Source of the DNA: Halobaculum sp. CBA1158
GTDB lineage: Archaea; Halobacteriota; Halobacteria; Halobacteriales; Haloferacaceae
Length of the DNA: 64,000 nt
Direction of reading: 5' to 3'
NCBI RefSeq assembly: GCF_021431925.1
Contig: NZ_CP090371.1
Location: forward strand, 496,001-560,000
In this document: one piece after another, positions 18,222 to 26,203 of the stretch
Layout: the number at the start of each line of letters is the position of its first letter
How positions within the stretch are numbered: the first letter of the stretch is position 1
Translations under genes and position numbers: made by a program
Notes under the pieces: generated by a model
Database searches by the model: none
Seen by the model: only the letters and a program-made list of their open reading frames with translations
Told to the model about the DNA's origin: nothing

Positions 18222-18311
18222 GGGGTTTCCGAGGTCGTCCGTCTCGCATACTGGCTGGGAGGTCGTTGCCCGTCCGTTTTCGGTAACGCGCGTGGATTCG
18301 CTCGTCCCGGG
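18222..18311 (-). pseudogene. Remnant of a second AbrB antitoxin
   Basis: On the minus strand, 18311 back to about 18265 translates to TSESTRVTENGRATT, matching the first 15 residues of the intact antitoxin 100 bp away, and then loses similarity. At DNA level the segment near 18280-18310 repeats 18155-18187 with few changes. It is a truncated duplicate wedged between two toxin modules. Confidence 0.6.
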
Positions 18312-18710
18312 TCAGTACGTAACCACGTCCAGCCCCTCGACGTCCTGAAGGTCCGAGTCGTTCGACACCACCGCTTCGTTCAACAGGAGCCCGTGTGCCG
18401 CGACCATCGAGTCGGCACCGTCCAGCGTGCGTCGATCGTCGGATCCGCTGTGTTTCCCTCGAAGGGTGCCCGCCCGTCGGGCCGCGTGGTCGTCGAACGG
18501 GATCACCGTCGAGGACTCGAACAGCGTCTCGTATATCCGACGCGTGCCGGCGAGCGTGCGGTCGGTCCTCCCGAGTCCGTACATCACTTCCCAGACGACG
18601 CCGGCCGGGATTCGGACCGGCGCGGCTCGGTCGTCTAACTCCTCCGCGAGCCGACGTGCGTCCTGGTTCCCGTTCGCGAGTTCCCCGAGGTACTGCGTGT
18701 CGAGGATCAC
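18312..18710 (-). CDS. vapC: VapC-like PIN-domain toxin
   Basis: 132 residues. MILDTQYLGEL supplies the first PIN Asp, VVWEVMYGL the Glu, GADSMVAAHGL and VVSNDSDL the last acidic residues, so the active site looks complete. It resembles the toxin at 22360-22755 in length, MILDT start and order of motifs. It overlaps the upstream antitoxin remnant by 4 bp. An intact toxin with a truncated antitoxin is unusual; see the next entry. Confidence 0.82.
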   Translation of the reverse strand: MILDTQYLGELANGNQDARRLAEELDDRAAPVRIPAGVVWEVMYGLGRTDRTLAGTRRIYETLFESSTVIPFDDHAARRAGTLRGKHSGSDDRRTLDGADSMVAAHGLLLNEAVVSNDSDLQDVEGLDVVTY

Positions 18711-18889
18711 AGGATCTGATCCTCCACTTCCGCCCTCGCGCGCTCGTCGGACTCCTCGACGGCCCGTTCCAGTTCGTCGGGCTCGGGGTGGCGCTCGTCG
18801 AGTTCCGCCATGTCGTCGGCGAAGTCGGTCAGCGAGTAGCCGTCGACGAGTCGGTCGTAGTCAGCCGCCCAAGCGCGCGCGAGCCCCGA
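18707..18889 (-). pseudogene. Antitoxin lacking its DNA-binding N-terminus
   Basis: The C-terminal 52 residues (DYDRLVDGYSLTDFADD onward) match the toxin-binding half of the antitoxin at 22125-22370 (LIDGYDLVDFARE). Upstream of residue Asp the expected KHIRVP...GETIERL ribbon-helix-helix part is gone and unrelated sequence follows. A GTG at 18889 could still start a 61-residue protein that neutralises the toxin but cannot autoregulate. Confidence 0.6.
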
Positions 18890-19221
18890 CACTCTCGTTT
18901 GCGACGCGCCCGAGGCCCTTCGTCGCCACCGACCCACCGTCCCGGCGTCGCCCACGCCCGGCCACGCCGCCGCGGTCGACACAAAGTACTTATTCCCGGT
19001 TCGGGCGAGAACTCCCCACACCCCCGATTTCGGGTGTGTGAAGCGTTGACGCGCCATCCGATTTACCACAAGAGATTTATAAGGTCCGATGTTGGGTATG
19101 ACCGTACCCCTACCCATGGTGACAGCAAAAAGTATCCCTCGCCGAGTCCGCCTCGCGGGCGCTCTGGAGCAGGCTTGGGCGAACCGTGTTGTCGCCGGTT
19201 GCAGTGCGGCTTAGACAAACC
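18863..19221 (+). promoter_or_regulatory. csg promoter and long 5' untranslated leader
   Basis: A strong TATA element GATTTATAAGG lies at 19074-19084, predicting transcription from about 19105 and a leader of about 115 nt before ATG 19222. The csg genes of Haloferax and Halobacterium are known for leaders of this size, unlike the mostly leaderless haloarchaeal genes. The leader includes an ATGG start-like site at 19116 out of frame. Upstream, CACACCCCCGATTTCGGGTGTGTG (19016-19039) is a hairpin that may insulate the promoter. No gene is seen in the rest of the stretch. Confidence 0.7.
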
Positions 19222-21873
19222 ATGACAGACTATAACGACAAGATCCGCGCCCTGATCCTGGCGGCGCTGATGGTGTTCTCCGTGTTCGCGGGCACCGTCG
19301 CGTTTACCGGGACAGCGGCTGCGGCGACTGCCGAAACCGGAAACAGTTCCATTACTCCGGCTACGGTAGATGAGGGAACGACGAATACGCATAGCATCAC
19401 ACTAAACGCGACCGGCGTTGACACCAGCGGCGACGGAAACCAGGTCTTCACCGTCGTCCTCCCTGAGGAACTTGACCTGAGTAGCGGAGCGAGCATCACC
19501 GATGCTCAAGTCAATGAAGGGGCTGCGACTATCGGATCGACGAACGTCGATTCGACCACCAACGTGGTCAACGTCACAGTTCAGGACGATACGAGTGCTG
19601 GCGGTTCTGGTACTGATGACACCGTTAACATCTCGTACAACCTGACCAACGTCCAAGCGCCTAACGTCGACGGCGACTTTACTGGTCAGGCTCAGTTCGG
19701 TGTTGACGCCAATGCCGATGGCAGCTTCGGCGGTGCCGATGACTCTGGCCCGTCCGACTTCCAGCAGCTCACCGTCACCGACAACACGGCTGACGTTGAC
19801 TTCGACCGCGACGTGAGCGGTACGAACACCCAGCTGGTGTTCCAGGGTCAGACCGTCTACTCGAACGAGTTCGGCAACGGTGAGACCGTCCAGCTCCGCC
19901 GGAACACCTCCAGCGGCAGCAGCTTCGTTGAGGAGGGGACCGCCAACGACGACGGCGAGATCACCTTCGAGACTGCTGACCTGCAGGAGTCCAACTACTT
20001 CCTGCGCGGAAGCTCCACGGGCGACACGGCCTTCTTCGAGGTCGCTGAGCAGAATATCGACGTGAGTGCTGACGACGGCGAAGTCGACAACGCCGGCAGC
20101 ACCATCGAGACGCACACCGTCGACACGAACCGTGGCGGCACCTTCTCGGTGCTCATCAGCGCCGAGAACGGTGACGGCGACGCGGTGAGCAACGAGACGC
20201 TGGAGGACATCTTCAGCGATTACTCGGTCTCGAACGTCGCTGACGACTCCGAGACGATCAACGTCTCCGGTGTCGAGGACGGCCTCGAGATTGACGCCAA
20301 CTTCAGCGAAGTTCCCGAGAGCAACTACACGATTTCGTTCGACGTGGCGGACTCCACGGCGTCCGACACCGCGAACGTCAACGTGAACGATGTCGGTGCC
20401 GGCGAAGTCTCCTTCGCTGAGGGTACGACCGAGGTGCCCCAGGGTGACGTCGCCGAGATCGACCTCGAACTGAGCGACGCCGCGACGGAAGGTACGCTCA
20501 TCATCGGTAGTGAGAGTGCGGGTTACCAGGCCAACGTCTCCTTCACCGACGGTGACGGTGACGGGGAGGTTACGGTCCTGTTCAACACCTATGCGGCCGG
20601 CAGCACCGGAAACGGTACTGTCATCGAGGCTGCTGGTGAGGACGACTCCGCCACCCTCGACAACTCCGGTAACGCCGACCTGACCGACCTGGACAACCTC
20701 CTCGACAACGGTGAGTACGAGCTCGCCGTGAGTACGGGAAGTGCCCAGACCACGACCGACAACCCGACTGACCTCGGCTCGATCTTCATCGCCGAGCGCT
20801 CCACCGACGACCAGCAGCTGTGGACCGCGCCCGGCGGTGTCTCTGACTTCGACGCCGACGGCGACGACGACGTCGACGAGGACGACGTGACCGCTCTCAT
20901 CGAGGACGGTGCCGTCACGCAGGACGACACCATCACCGCTGGCGACTACGTCATCCACCAGGTCACCGCGACCGGCCTGGAGGGTGTCATCGACGCCAAC
21001 GGCGGTCTCCTCGGTGCCGTGGAGAACGGTAACATCACGGTCGAGATCACGCAGACCAACCCCGGTCGGAACGCCGACCCCAAGGAAGTCAACGTGACCG
21101 AGACCGCGGCCAACAACAACAATAACGGCATCCGCGCCATCGAGGGCGACGGTGCCTTCTACCTCATCGTCGACTCCGGTGAGATCGAACTCGAGGACTC
21201 CGGCAACAGCGTCGAGCCCGGTGACGAGTTCAACGCGAGCATCACGGTCGCCGACGACCGTCTGCTCGGCTCCTCCGACGCTGAGGACGAGGAGACGGTG
21301 ACTTCGAGCTTCACCGTTGAGGAAGAGTCTACTGAGCTCGACAGCGACCCGGTCGAGGTCGAGGCCGCTGAGGATCAGCAGGTCTCCGGCACGACCAACC
21401 TCGCGCCCGGCACGGAGCTGACAATCCGCGTCCGCTCCGACGACGGGACGCAGCCGCGGTTCTTCAACACGCAGACGGTGACGGTCCAGGCTGACGGGAG
21501 CTTCAACGCCTCCTTCGGCTTCGCTGACCAGTCCGCCGAGGACGAGTTCAGCGTGACCGTCCGCCAGGGTGGCAGCACGATCGCCTCCGCTGACGGCCTC
21601 GTCGTCGAGTCCACCGAGACGACGGAGCCGCCTGCGGACACCACGGAGCCGCCCGCGGACACGACCGAGCCGCCTGCGGACGACACCACGGAGCCGCCTG
21701 CGGACGACACCACGGAGCCGCCTGCGGACGACACGACTGAGCCGCCCGCGGACGACACCACGGAGCCGCCCGAGGACGACACGACGACGTCCACGTCCAC
21801 GCCCGGCTTCGGTGCCGTCCTGGCGCTCATCGCACTCGTCGGCGCTGCGCTCCTGGCCACGCGCCGCGACTAA
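19222..21873 (+). CDS. csg: Major S-layer (cell surface) glycoprotein
   Basis: 883 residues; forms the two-dimensional protein lattice that is the cell wall. The signal peptide (MTDYNDKIRALILAALMVF, cleaved after AAA near 34) matches the haloarchaeal surface-glycoprotein type. The N-terminal domain has the conserved QLVFQGQTVY. At least 15 N-x-S/T sequons are scattered through Ig-like domains. The C-terminus has seven TTEPPAD units (about residues 800-853), a likely O-glycosylated spacer, then PGFG, a hydrophobic helix and RRD, the PGF-CTERM signal cut by archaeosortase A. The start at 19222 is set by the signal peptide. GC is lower and third positions differ in the first 600 bases, hinting at recombination of the exposed N-terminal region. 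Confidence 0.95.
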   Translation: MTDYNDKIRALILAALMVFSVFAGTVAFTGTAAAATAETGNSSITPATVDEGTTNTHSITLNATGVDTSGDGNQVFTVVLPEELDLSSGASITDAQVNEGAATIGSTNVDSTTNVVNVTVQDDTSAGGSGTDDTVNISYNLTNVQAPNVDGDFTGQAQFGVDANADGSFGGADDSGPSDFQQLTVTDNTADVDFDRDVSGTNTQLVFQGQTVYSNEFGNGETVQLRRNTSSGSSFVEEGTANDDGEITFETADLQESNYFLRGSSTGDTAFFEVAEQNIDVSADDGEVDNAGSTIETHTVDTNRGGTFSVLISAENGDGDAVSNETLEDIFSDYSVSNVADDSETINVSGVEDGLEIDANFSEVPESNYTISFDVADSTASDTANVNVNDVGAGEVSFAEGTTEVPQGDVAEIDLELSDAATEGTLIIGSESAGYQANVSFTDGDGDGEVTVLFNTYAAGSTGNGTVIEAAGEDDSATLDNSGNADLTDLDNLLDNGEYELAVSTGSAQTTTDNPTDLGSIFIAERSTDDQQLWTAPGGVSDFDADGDDDVDEDDVTALIEDGAVTQDDTITAGDYVIHQVTATGLEGVIDANGGLLGAVENGNITVEITQTNPGRNADPKEVNVTETAANNNNNGIRAIEGDGAFYLIVDSGEIELEDSGNSVEPGDEFNASITVADDRLLGSSDAEDEETVTSSFTVEEESTELDSDPVEVEAAEDQQVSGTTNLAPGTELTIRVRSDDGTQPRFFNTQTVTVQADGSFNASFGFADQSAEDEFSVTVRQGGSTIASADGLVVESTETTEPPADTTEPPADTTEPPADDTTEPPADDTTEPPADDTTEPPADDTTEPPEDDTTTSTSTPGFGAVLALIALVGAALLATRRD
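21618..21780 (+). repeat. In-frame tandem repeat encoding TTEPPAD(D)
   Basis: Seven direct units of 21-24 bp (ACCACGGAGCCGCCTGCGGAC-type), nearly identical in DNA, encode the Thr/Pro stalk of the S-layer protein just before its membrane anchor. Unit number is likely to vary by slippage. Confidence 0.9.
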
Positions 21874-21885
21874 CGACAACCACGA

Positions 21886-21957
21886 CTGACCGGGCGTAAC
21901 CCGGTCGCTTCCGCTTCACGCGGACCCATTCTTTCGACGCGCTCGCACCTACCAGCG
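21886..21957 (+). repeat. Direct repeat copy R1 (72 bp)
   Basis: Lies 13 bp after the csg stop. It contains two short hairpins, CCGGG-CGTAA-CCCGG and TCCGC-TTCAC-GCGGA. The last 57 bp (21901-21957) align without gaps to R2 (5 mismatches) and R3. It may act as the csg terminator or as a recombination site. Confidence 0.85.
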
Positions 21958-22124
21958 ACAGCTCGGTTCGAGTGTTCGATTCGACGCCGGACCGCCGAGT
22001 CCACGACCGTGATGCGCCGCGTGCGGCGCTGGCCGATCTCGGCCGGCATCACTCGCCGTTCCGGAGGGCGGTCGAGCCACCAGACGGTGGATTGATACCG
22101 GTACGGCGTTTACGCTCGTTAACG

Positions 22125-22370
22125 ATGAGCTCCGACACCAAGCACATCCGCGTCCCGTCGCGGGTTCACGAGCGGATAACGGCGCTGAAACGGGACGACG
22201 AAACGATCGGTGAAACGATCGAGCGGCTCATCGACGGGTACGATCTCGTCGATTTCGCGCGGGAGACCGAGCCGGTGGCCGACGCGGACGAACGGGAGGA
22301 ACTCCGGGCGGCGTATACGGAGTACGCCGAGGAACTGGAGCGGACGATGGTCGAATCGGATGATACTTGA
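22125..22370 (+). CDS. vapB: Ribbon-helix-helix-type antitoxin
   Basis: 81 residues from ATG 22125. KHIRVPSRVHERITALKRD is the likely DNA-binding part, followed by GETIERLIDGYDLVDF and an acidic helix ending AEELERTMVESDD that should fill the toxin groove. A GCGTTTACGC element 20-25 nt upstream fits a leaderless promoter. It overlaps the toxin gene by 11 bp. Same family as the truncated antitoxin at 18.8 kb. Confidence 0.85.
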   Translation: MSSDTKHIRVPSRVHERITALKRDDETIGETIERLIDGYDLVDFARETEPVADADEREELRAAYTEYAEELERTMVESDDT

Positions 22371-22755
22371 TACGTGTTTCCTCGCTGACCTGCGTGACAA
22401 CGACGAAGTCGCGGCGGAGAAAGCGGCGGAGTTGGAAGCGACGGGGTTGCCGCTTCGGGTCCCGTCAATCGTCGTCTGGGAACTGTATTTCGGGGTCGGG
22501 GCGGGTTCGGAGACGGTGACGAATCAGCGGGAGTACGAGCGGCTCATCGCGAACAAGCCCGTGGTGTCGCTCGGCGGACAACTCGCCCGTCGGGCAGGGG
22601 TGCTGATGGGAACACACCGTGTGAGCGACACGAAGCCGACCCTCGATCCGGGCGATTCGATCGTCGCGGCCACCGGGCTGAAATACAACGAACCGGTCGT
22701 CACCACCGATCGGGATTTCGACAGCGTCGACGGATTACGGATCGAATCCTACTGA
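22360..22755 (+). CDS. vapC: VapC-like PIN-domain toxin
   Basis: 131 residues from ATG 22360. MILDTCFLADL, IVVWELYFG, GDSIVAATGL and VVTTDRDFD supply the PIN acidic residues in order; length is normal. Predicted Mg2+-dependent ribonuclease held in check by the overlapping antitoxin. The stop is followed 15 bp later by repeat R2. Confidence 0.87.
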   Translation: MILDTCFLADLRDNDEVAAEKAAELEATGLPLRVPSIVVWELYFGVGAGSETVTNQREYERLIANKPVVSLGGQLARRAGVLMGTHRVSDTKPTLDPGDSIVAATGLKYNEPVVTTDRDFDSVDGLRIESY

Positions 22756-22769
22756 CGACCGAGTCTCGG

Positions 22770-22841
22770 CTGACCGGGCGTACCCCGGCCGCGTCCGCTT
22801 CACGCGGACTCATTCGTTCGACGCGCTCGCACCGACCAGCG
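22770..22841 (+). repeat. Direct repeat copy R2 (72 bp)
   Basis: Full-length copy with the hairpins CCGGG-CGTAC-CCCGG and GTCCGC-TTCAC-GCGGAC. It begins 15 bp after the toxin stop. Its last 57 bp differ from R3 at 2 positions and from R1 at 5. Confidence 0.87.
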
Positions 22842-23003
22842 GCGGCCATCGAACCGCCGGTGTCCGGTGGGTCGGCCGCGCAGTTCGTGTTGTCGAGATC
22901 CGTGTTCGGATGGACCGAGCCGCCACTCCACACATCACGTAGTGCAATACATAGCCGCAAAACACCTATTAGTGTACGGTGTACATGAGACGGTACCACG
23001 ATC

Positions 23004-23366
23004 ATGTCCGAGGGAACCGATCGCGACGACCGCGGCCAGTTCGACTCCGGGATCGCGGACGACGACCTCCTGCGATACTTCACGGAGGGGCGGCCGTTTC
23101 ACACGGCGGGCGAGGTGGCCGACCGCTTCGACATCGACCGATCGACCGCCTACCGTCGGTTGCGCCAGTTGGCGGAGGACGGGCGTATCGAAAAGGTCAC
23201 GCTCGGCAGTCGAACCGTGGTCTGGTGGTACACCGCGGACGCTGATGCGGCGACCGCCGAGGAGGACGCCGACGACCCGCTGTTTGCAGCGCCCTCGTTC
23301 GCCGTCGACGAACCCGTGGATGACGACGAGATCGACGACGTGCTCTACGGCGAGATCGAGGGATGA
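23004..23366 (+). CDS. Winged-helix antitoxin-like regulator
   Basis: 120 residues. LLRYFTEGRPFHTAGEVADRF...STAYRRLRQLAEDGRIEKV is a clear winged helix-turn-helix (residues 22-75), followed by a linker and the acidic tail DDDEIDDVLYGEIEG, close in style to the DIDEILYG end of the other antitoxins. It overlaps the PIN toxin start by 4 bp (ATGA). The promoter region holds CACCTATTAGTGTAC and paired GTAC motifs, a possible operator. Confidence 0.82.
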   Translation: MSEGTDRDDRGQFDSGIADDDLLRYFTEGRPFHTAGEVADRFDIDRSTAYRRLRQLAEDGRIEKVTLGSRTVVWWYTADADAATAEEDADDPLFAAPSFAVDEPVDDDEIDDVLYGEIEG

Positions 23367-23818
23367 GCGGCCCCGGACCGACGCCCCTGTTCGTCGACAC
23401 GGGCGCGTTCTTCGCTCACTTCGTCGAGAACTCCCCTCGACACGAGCGGGCTCGCGCGGTGATGAACGCGATCACGGCCGGGGACCTCCGATTCCGTCCG
23501 TTGTACACCACCGGCTACGTCCTCGGCGAACTGGCGACGCTCGTGCTCCGGAAGGCGGGCCACGGGCACGCCATGGAGACGCTCCGGCGAGTCCGAGACT
23601 CGTCGGCGGTGACGGTTCTGCATCCAGACGGGGCACAGTTCGAGGCGGTCTGTGCGGAGTTCGAGCGCTTCGACGACCAACAGATCTCGTTCGTGGACCA
23701 CACGACGGGAGTCCTCGCCCGCGAACGGAACGTCGACCACGTGTTCGCGTTCGACAGCGACTTCCGAACGCTTGGGTTCTCGCTCGTTCCCGACGACATC
23801 GAGATTCCGAAGCGGTAA
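23363..23818 (+). CDS. PIN-domain toxin
   Basis: 151 residues. FVDTGAFFAHF (Asp12), GYVLGELATL, ISFVDHTTGV and VFAFDSDFRTLGF give the PIN acidic tetrad, so the nuclease looks intact. It is paired with a winged-helix antitoxin in place of the usual ribbon-helix-helix or AbrB type. Repeat R3 begins at 23821, 2 bp after the stop. Confidence 0.85.
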   Translation: MSGPGPTPLFVDTGAFFAHFVENSPRHERARAVMNAITAGDLRFRPLYTTGYVLGELATLVLRKAGHGHAMETLRRVRDSSAVTVLHPDGAQFEAVCAEFERFDDQQISFVDHTTGVLARERNVDHVFAFDSDFRTLGFSLVPDDIEIPKR

Positions 23819-23820
23819 CG

Positions 23821-23877
23821 CCGGTCGCGTCCGCTTCACGCGGACTCATTCGTTCGACGCGTTCGCACCGACCAGCG
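23821..23877 (+). repeat. Direct repeat copy R3 (57 bp)
   Basis: A shorter copy lacking the first hairpin but keeping GTCCGC-TTCAC-GCGGAC and the CATTCGTTCGACGCG segment. It aligns gap-free with R2, 2 mismatches in 57 bp. Confidence 0.87.
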
Positions 23878-23955
23878 GTGGCGCTCTCGCTCGCTCGTCT
23901 CCGACTGGTGGTCCATCGATGAATAGGCGGCCGAGACGGCGCGCCGGCGGAGCGA

Positions 23956-24396
23956 CTACTCCGCGACGACCGTTCCAGGGTCGAGGCGGTCGACGACGCC
24001 GTCGAAGTCGTCGTCGAAGCTCAGAACCGAGTCGATATCGTGGTGGCCGACCAGCGCGACGGTCATCGCGTCGGTGAAGCTGAGCCCGTGGTCGGCGTAC
24101 TGCTCGAAGGCGGCGACGGCGTCCTCGAAGCGCGCCGGCGAACTCGAGAGCAGATCGATCGCGTCGGGGTAACCCTCACCGCGGATCCGGCGGCCGAGTT
24201 CGACCGCATCCGCCATCCGGCCCGTTCGTCGGTACGTCAGCGTGACGGCTTCGTCGTACACGTACTCGCTCGTGAACACCCGGCCGTACTCCGTCGAACC
24301 GAGTACCCGAGTGAGCGCCCGCGCCCCCACGTCGTGGCGACTCGCGTCCGTGTCGTGGTGAGCGTAGAGGACGCCGGTGTCGACGAGGACGCTCAT
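23956..24396 (-). CDS. vapC: VapC PIN-domain toxin, intact paralogue of the 13.8-kb pseudogene
   Basis: 146 residues. SVLVDTGVLYAHHD (Asp6), YVYDEAVTL, LSFTDAMTVAL and VLSFDDDFDG complete the PIN active site. Predicted ribonuclease toxin. Its ATG overlaps the antitoxin stop as ATGA, the same arrangement as in the broken module at 13.5-14.0 kb, and both ends are highly similar to that copy. Confidence 0.88.
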   Translation of the reverse strand: MSVLVDTGVLYAHHDTDASRHDVGARALTRVLGSTEYGRVFTSEYVYDEAVTLTYRRTGRMADAVELGRRIRGEGYPDAIDLLSSSPARFEDAVAAFEQYADHGLSFTDAMTVALVGHHDIDSVLSFDDDFDGVVDRLDPGTVVAE

Positions 24397-24668
24397 CCGT
24401 AGAGGATCTCGTCGATGTCCGCCTCGTCCGTCTCGACGCCCGACGAGACCGTCCCCTCGTTGAATCGCTCGATCTCCGCATCCGAGAGCGCGTTCGTCCC
24501 GTCCCGGAAGGAGTCGATGAACGCCGACCGCGAGCGAACGGCCGACTCGACCAGTTCCGTGAGGATCTCCTGTTGGGTGACCTTCTCGCCGGTCTTGAGT
24601 TTGATCTCAGCTTGTAGCTCCTCCAGCTTCGATTTCGTCTCCTCGTCCATTCTGACCGCCGTTGCCAT
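24393..24668 (-). CDS. vapB: VapB-type antitoxin
   Basis: 91 residues from ATG 24668 (MATAVRMDEETKSKLEELQ). Ribbon-helix-helix-like N-terminus; acidic toxin-binding C-terminus ending DIDEILYG. Same length and plan as the orphan antitoxin at 13488-13763, so the two may cross-neutralise. The AT-rich CTAAATTACAATTGTGATC just upstream is the probable promoter and operator. Confidence 0.85.
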   Translation of the reverse strand: MATAVRMDEETKSKLEELQAEIKLKTGEKVTQQEILTELVESAVRSRSAFIDSFRDGTNALSDAEIERFNEGTVSSGVETDEADIDEILYG

Positions 24669-24802
24669 ACCCGGTGTTTCATCTGCAACTAAATTACAAT
24701 TGTGATCTGCCGAGTGGTTGGGCCTCATCGACCGCGTCGCCCTCGCACGCCCGGCACACGAGACGACAAGGGCTTTACCCGACAGCGCCGATCCACGACT
24801 GA

Positions 24803-25840
24803 ATGGCGAGCATCTACACCGACCTGCTCGGGTGGGCGGTGATCGCGACGTTCCTCGCCGGTGCCGCCGTCGAGTACGTCCGTCGCCGCCCCGCCGACGG
24901 GGGCGCGCTCGCTCGACTCCGTCGCCGCCTCGACGGCCTCGCGGTCGCGCCCGACCGCGCGCTCTCGACGGCCGGCTGGGGGCTGTTCGCCCTCTTCTGG
25001 TTGGTGCTGTTCCCGCACTTCGCGTTCACGCAGAAGAGCTACGTCGAGGGCGTCCTCTCGCTGGTGGCCGTTCCCGCGTGTCTGTACGCCGGCTGGCTGC
25101 TGTGGACCGGTCGCGACTCGCTGCGGGTGCTCTCGCGTGCCGTCGCCGTGATGGGGCTGGTCTACCTCCCGTTCGAGATGGGCCTGCGCGCGACCGGCAG
25201 CGTCGAGGCGATCGAACCGCTCAGCCGCGCGCTGATCCTCACCGTCACCGAGCAGACCGGCTGGGCGATGAGCCTGTTCGGCTACACGCCTGAGCGGACG
25301 ACCGGGCCGATCCTCGGCTATCAGAACGCCTACCAGTTCACCACGCCCGAGGGGCACACCCTCCTGTTCGAGGTCGTCCTCGCGTGTACCGGCCTCGGGA
25401 GCATGGCCATCTTCGCGGGGCTCATCGCCGCGGTGCGTGCGCCCCTGGGTCGGAAGCTCCGGGCGCTCGCGGTCTCCATCCCGATCATCTGGCTGCTCAA
25501 CATCGTGCGTACCACCTTCATCGGGATCGCCTTCGGCACCCAGCGCCTCCAGGTGTTCGTCGACGAGGTGCTGTTGCTGTTCGGCTCCTCGGACCCGTAC
25601 ATGGTGTCCTTTTTCCTCTCCGACCGAGTCATCTCGCAGGTGCTCGCGGTCGTCGCGCTCGTCGGCGTCACCTACCTCGTCGTCCGCGAGCTCCCCGAGC
25701 TCGTCACCGTGATCGAGGACGTGCTGTACATGATCACGAACGAGGAGTACGACCTCCTGGAGTCGCTCGACCTGCCGAGGGATCCCGTCGAAACCGACGG
25801 CGGGGTGTCGGGCGGCCGCGACGGGACCGACCGGCTGTAG
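24803..25840 (+). CDS. artA: Archaeosortase A
   Basis: 345 residues, eight or so membrane helices. The transpeptidase-like active site is visible: Cys195 (ACTGLGS), Arg236 (NIVRTTF) and Arg275 (SDRVISQ). The spacing of 41 and 39 residues equals that of Cys173, Arg214 and Arg253 in Haloferax volcanii ArtA. The enzyme removes the C-terminal helix of PGF-CTERM proteins such as the S-layer glycoprotein and helps join them to a membrane lipid. A GGGCTTTACC element about 30 nt upstream of ATG 24803 supports the start. Its substrate gene csg lies 3 kb away. Confidence 0.95.
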   Translation: MASIYTDLLGWAVIATFLAGAAVEYVRRRPADGGALARLRRRLDGLAVAPDRALSTAGWGLFALFWLVLFPHFAFTQKSYVEGVLSLVAVPACLYAGWLLWTGRDSLRVLSRAVAVMGLVYLPFEMGLRATGSVEAIEPLSRALILTVTEQTGWAMSLFGYTPERTTGPILGYQNAYQFTTPEGHTLLFEVVLACTGLGSMAIFAGLIAAVRAPLGRKLRALAVSIPIIWLLNIVRTTFIGIAFGTQRLQVFVDEVLLLFGSSDPYMVSFFLSDRVISQVLAVVALVGVTYLVVRELPELVTVIEDVLYMITNEEYDLLESLDLPRDPVETDGGVSGGRDGTDRL

Positions 25841-25873
25841 CGGCCGAACCCCTCGCCGCCCCGATCGGTCGCC

Positions 25874-26203
25874 TCACCGGACGTACCGTCGCAACCGCTC
25901 CACGGTGTCGTCGACGAACTCCCCGGTGACGCGCCCCTGCCACGCGACGAGATCCTCGGCTCGGGGGGAGTGAACGGCCCACGGCGACACGAACGATTCC
26001 CGCGGGACGCCGCCGACATCCCACACGTCGTCAGCGAGCGGGATCGAGTCCTCGTACCGCCTCGTCGAGACGGCGAGCCCGACGAACTGCTCGTCGGTGA
26101 ACGGATGTGAGTCGTTACTGATGATGAGCCACGGTCGTTGTCGGTCCTCGCCGAGTTTGAACGGGTCGGAACTGCGAACGATGTCTCCGCGCTCGGGCCT
26201 CAT
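25874..26203 (-). CDS. PemK/MazF-like toxin
   Basis: 109 residues from ATG 26203. MRPERGDIVRSSDPF...RPWLIISNDSHPF is the start of a MazF/PemK barrel (GDIV and the LIISND strand), a fold of mRNA interferases. It overlaps the HTH gene by 4 bp. It is a paralogue of the protein at 42294-42626, with the same RPW/YVVLSDDDHPF and SPW(A/Y)V features. Confidence 0.78.
   Translation of the reverse strand: MRPERGDIVRSSDPFKLGEDRQRPWLIISNDSHPFTDEQFVGLAVSTRRYEDSIPLADDVWDVGGVPRESFVSPWAVHSPRAEDLVAWQGRVTGEFVDDTVERLRRYVR

Noticed and set aside
19402-21879. 825-codon frame opposite csg
   Set aside because: Antisense shadow of the S-layer gene, Val/Arg/Gly-rich, no start signals.
21870-23849. Small minus-strand frames containing PREADA-like words
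   Set aside because: They are translations of the 57-72 bp repeats, not genes; the similarity arises from the repeat DNA.
21886-23877. CRISPR array
   Set aside because: Only three copies, about 1 kb apart, with whole genes between them and no spacer-sized units.
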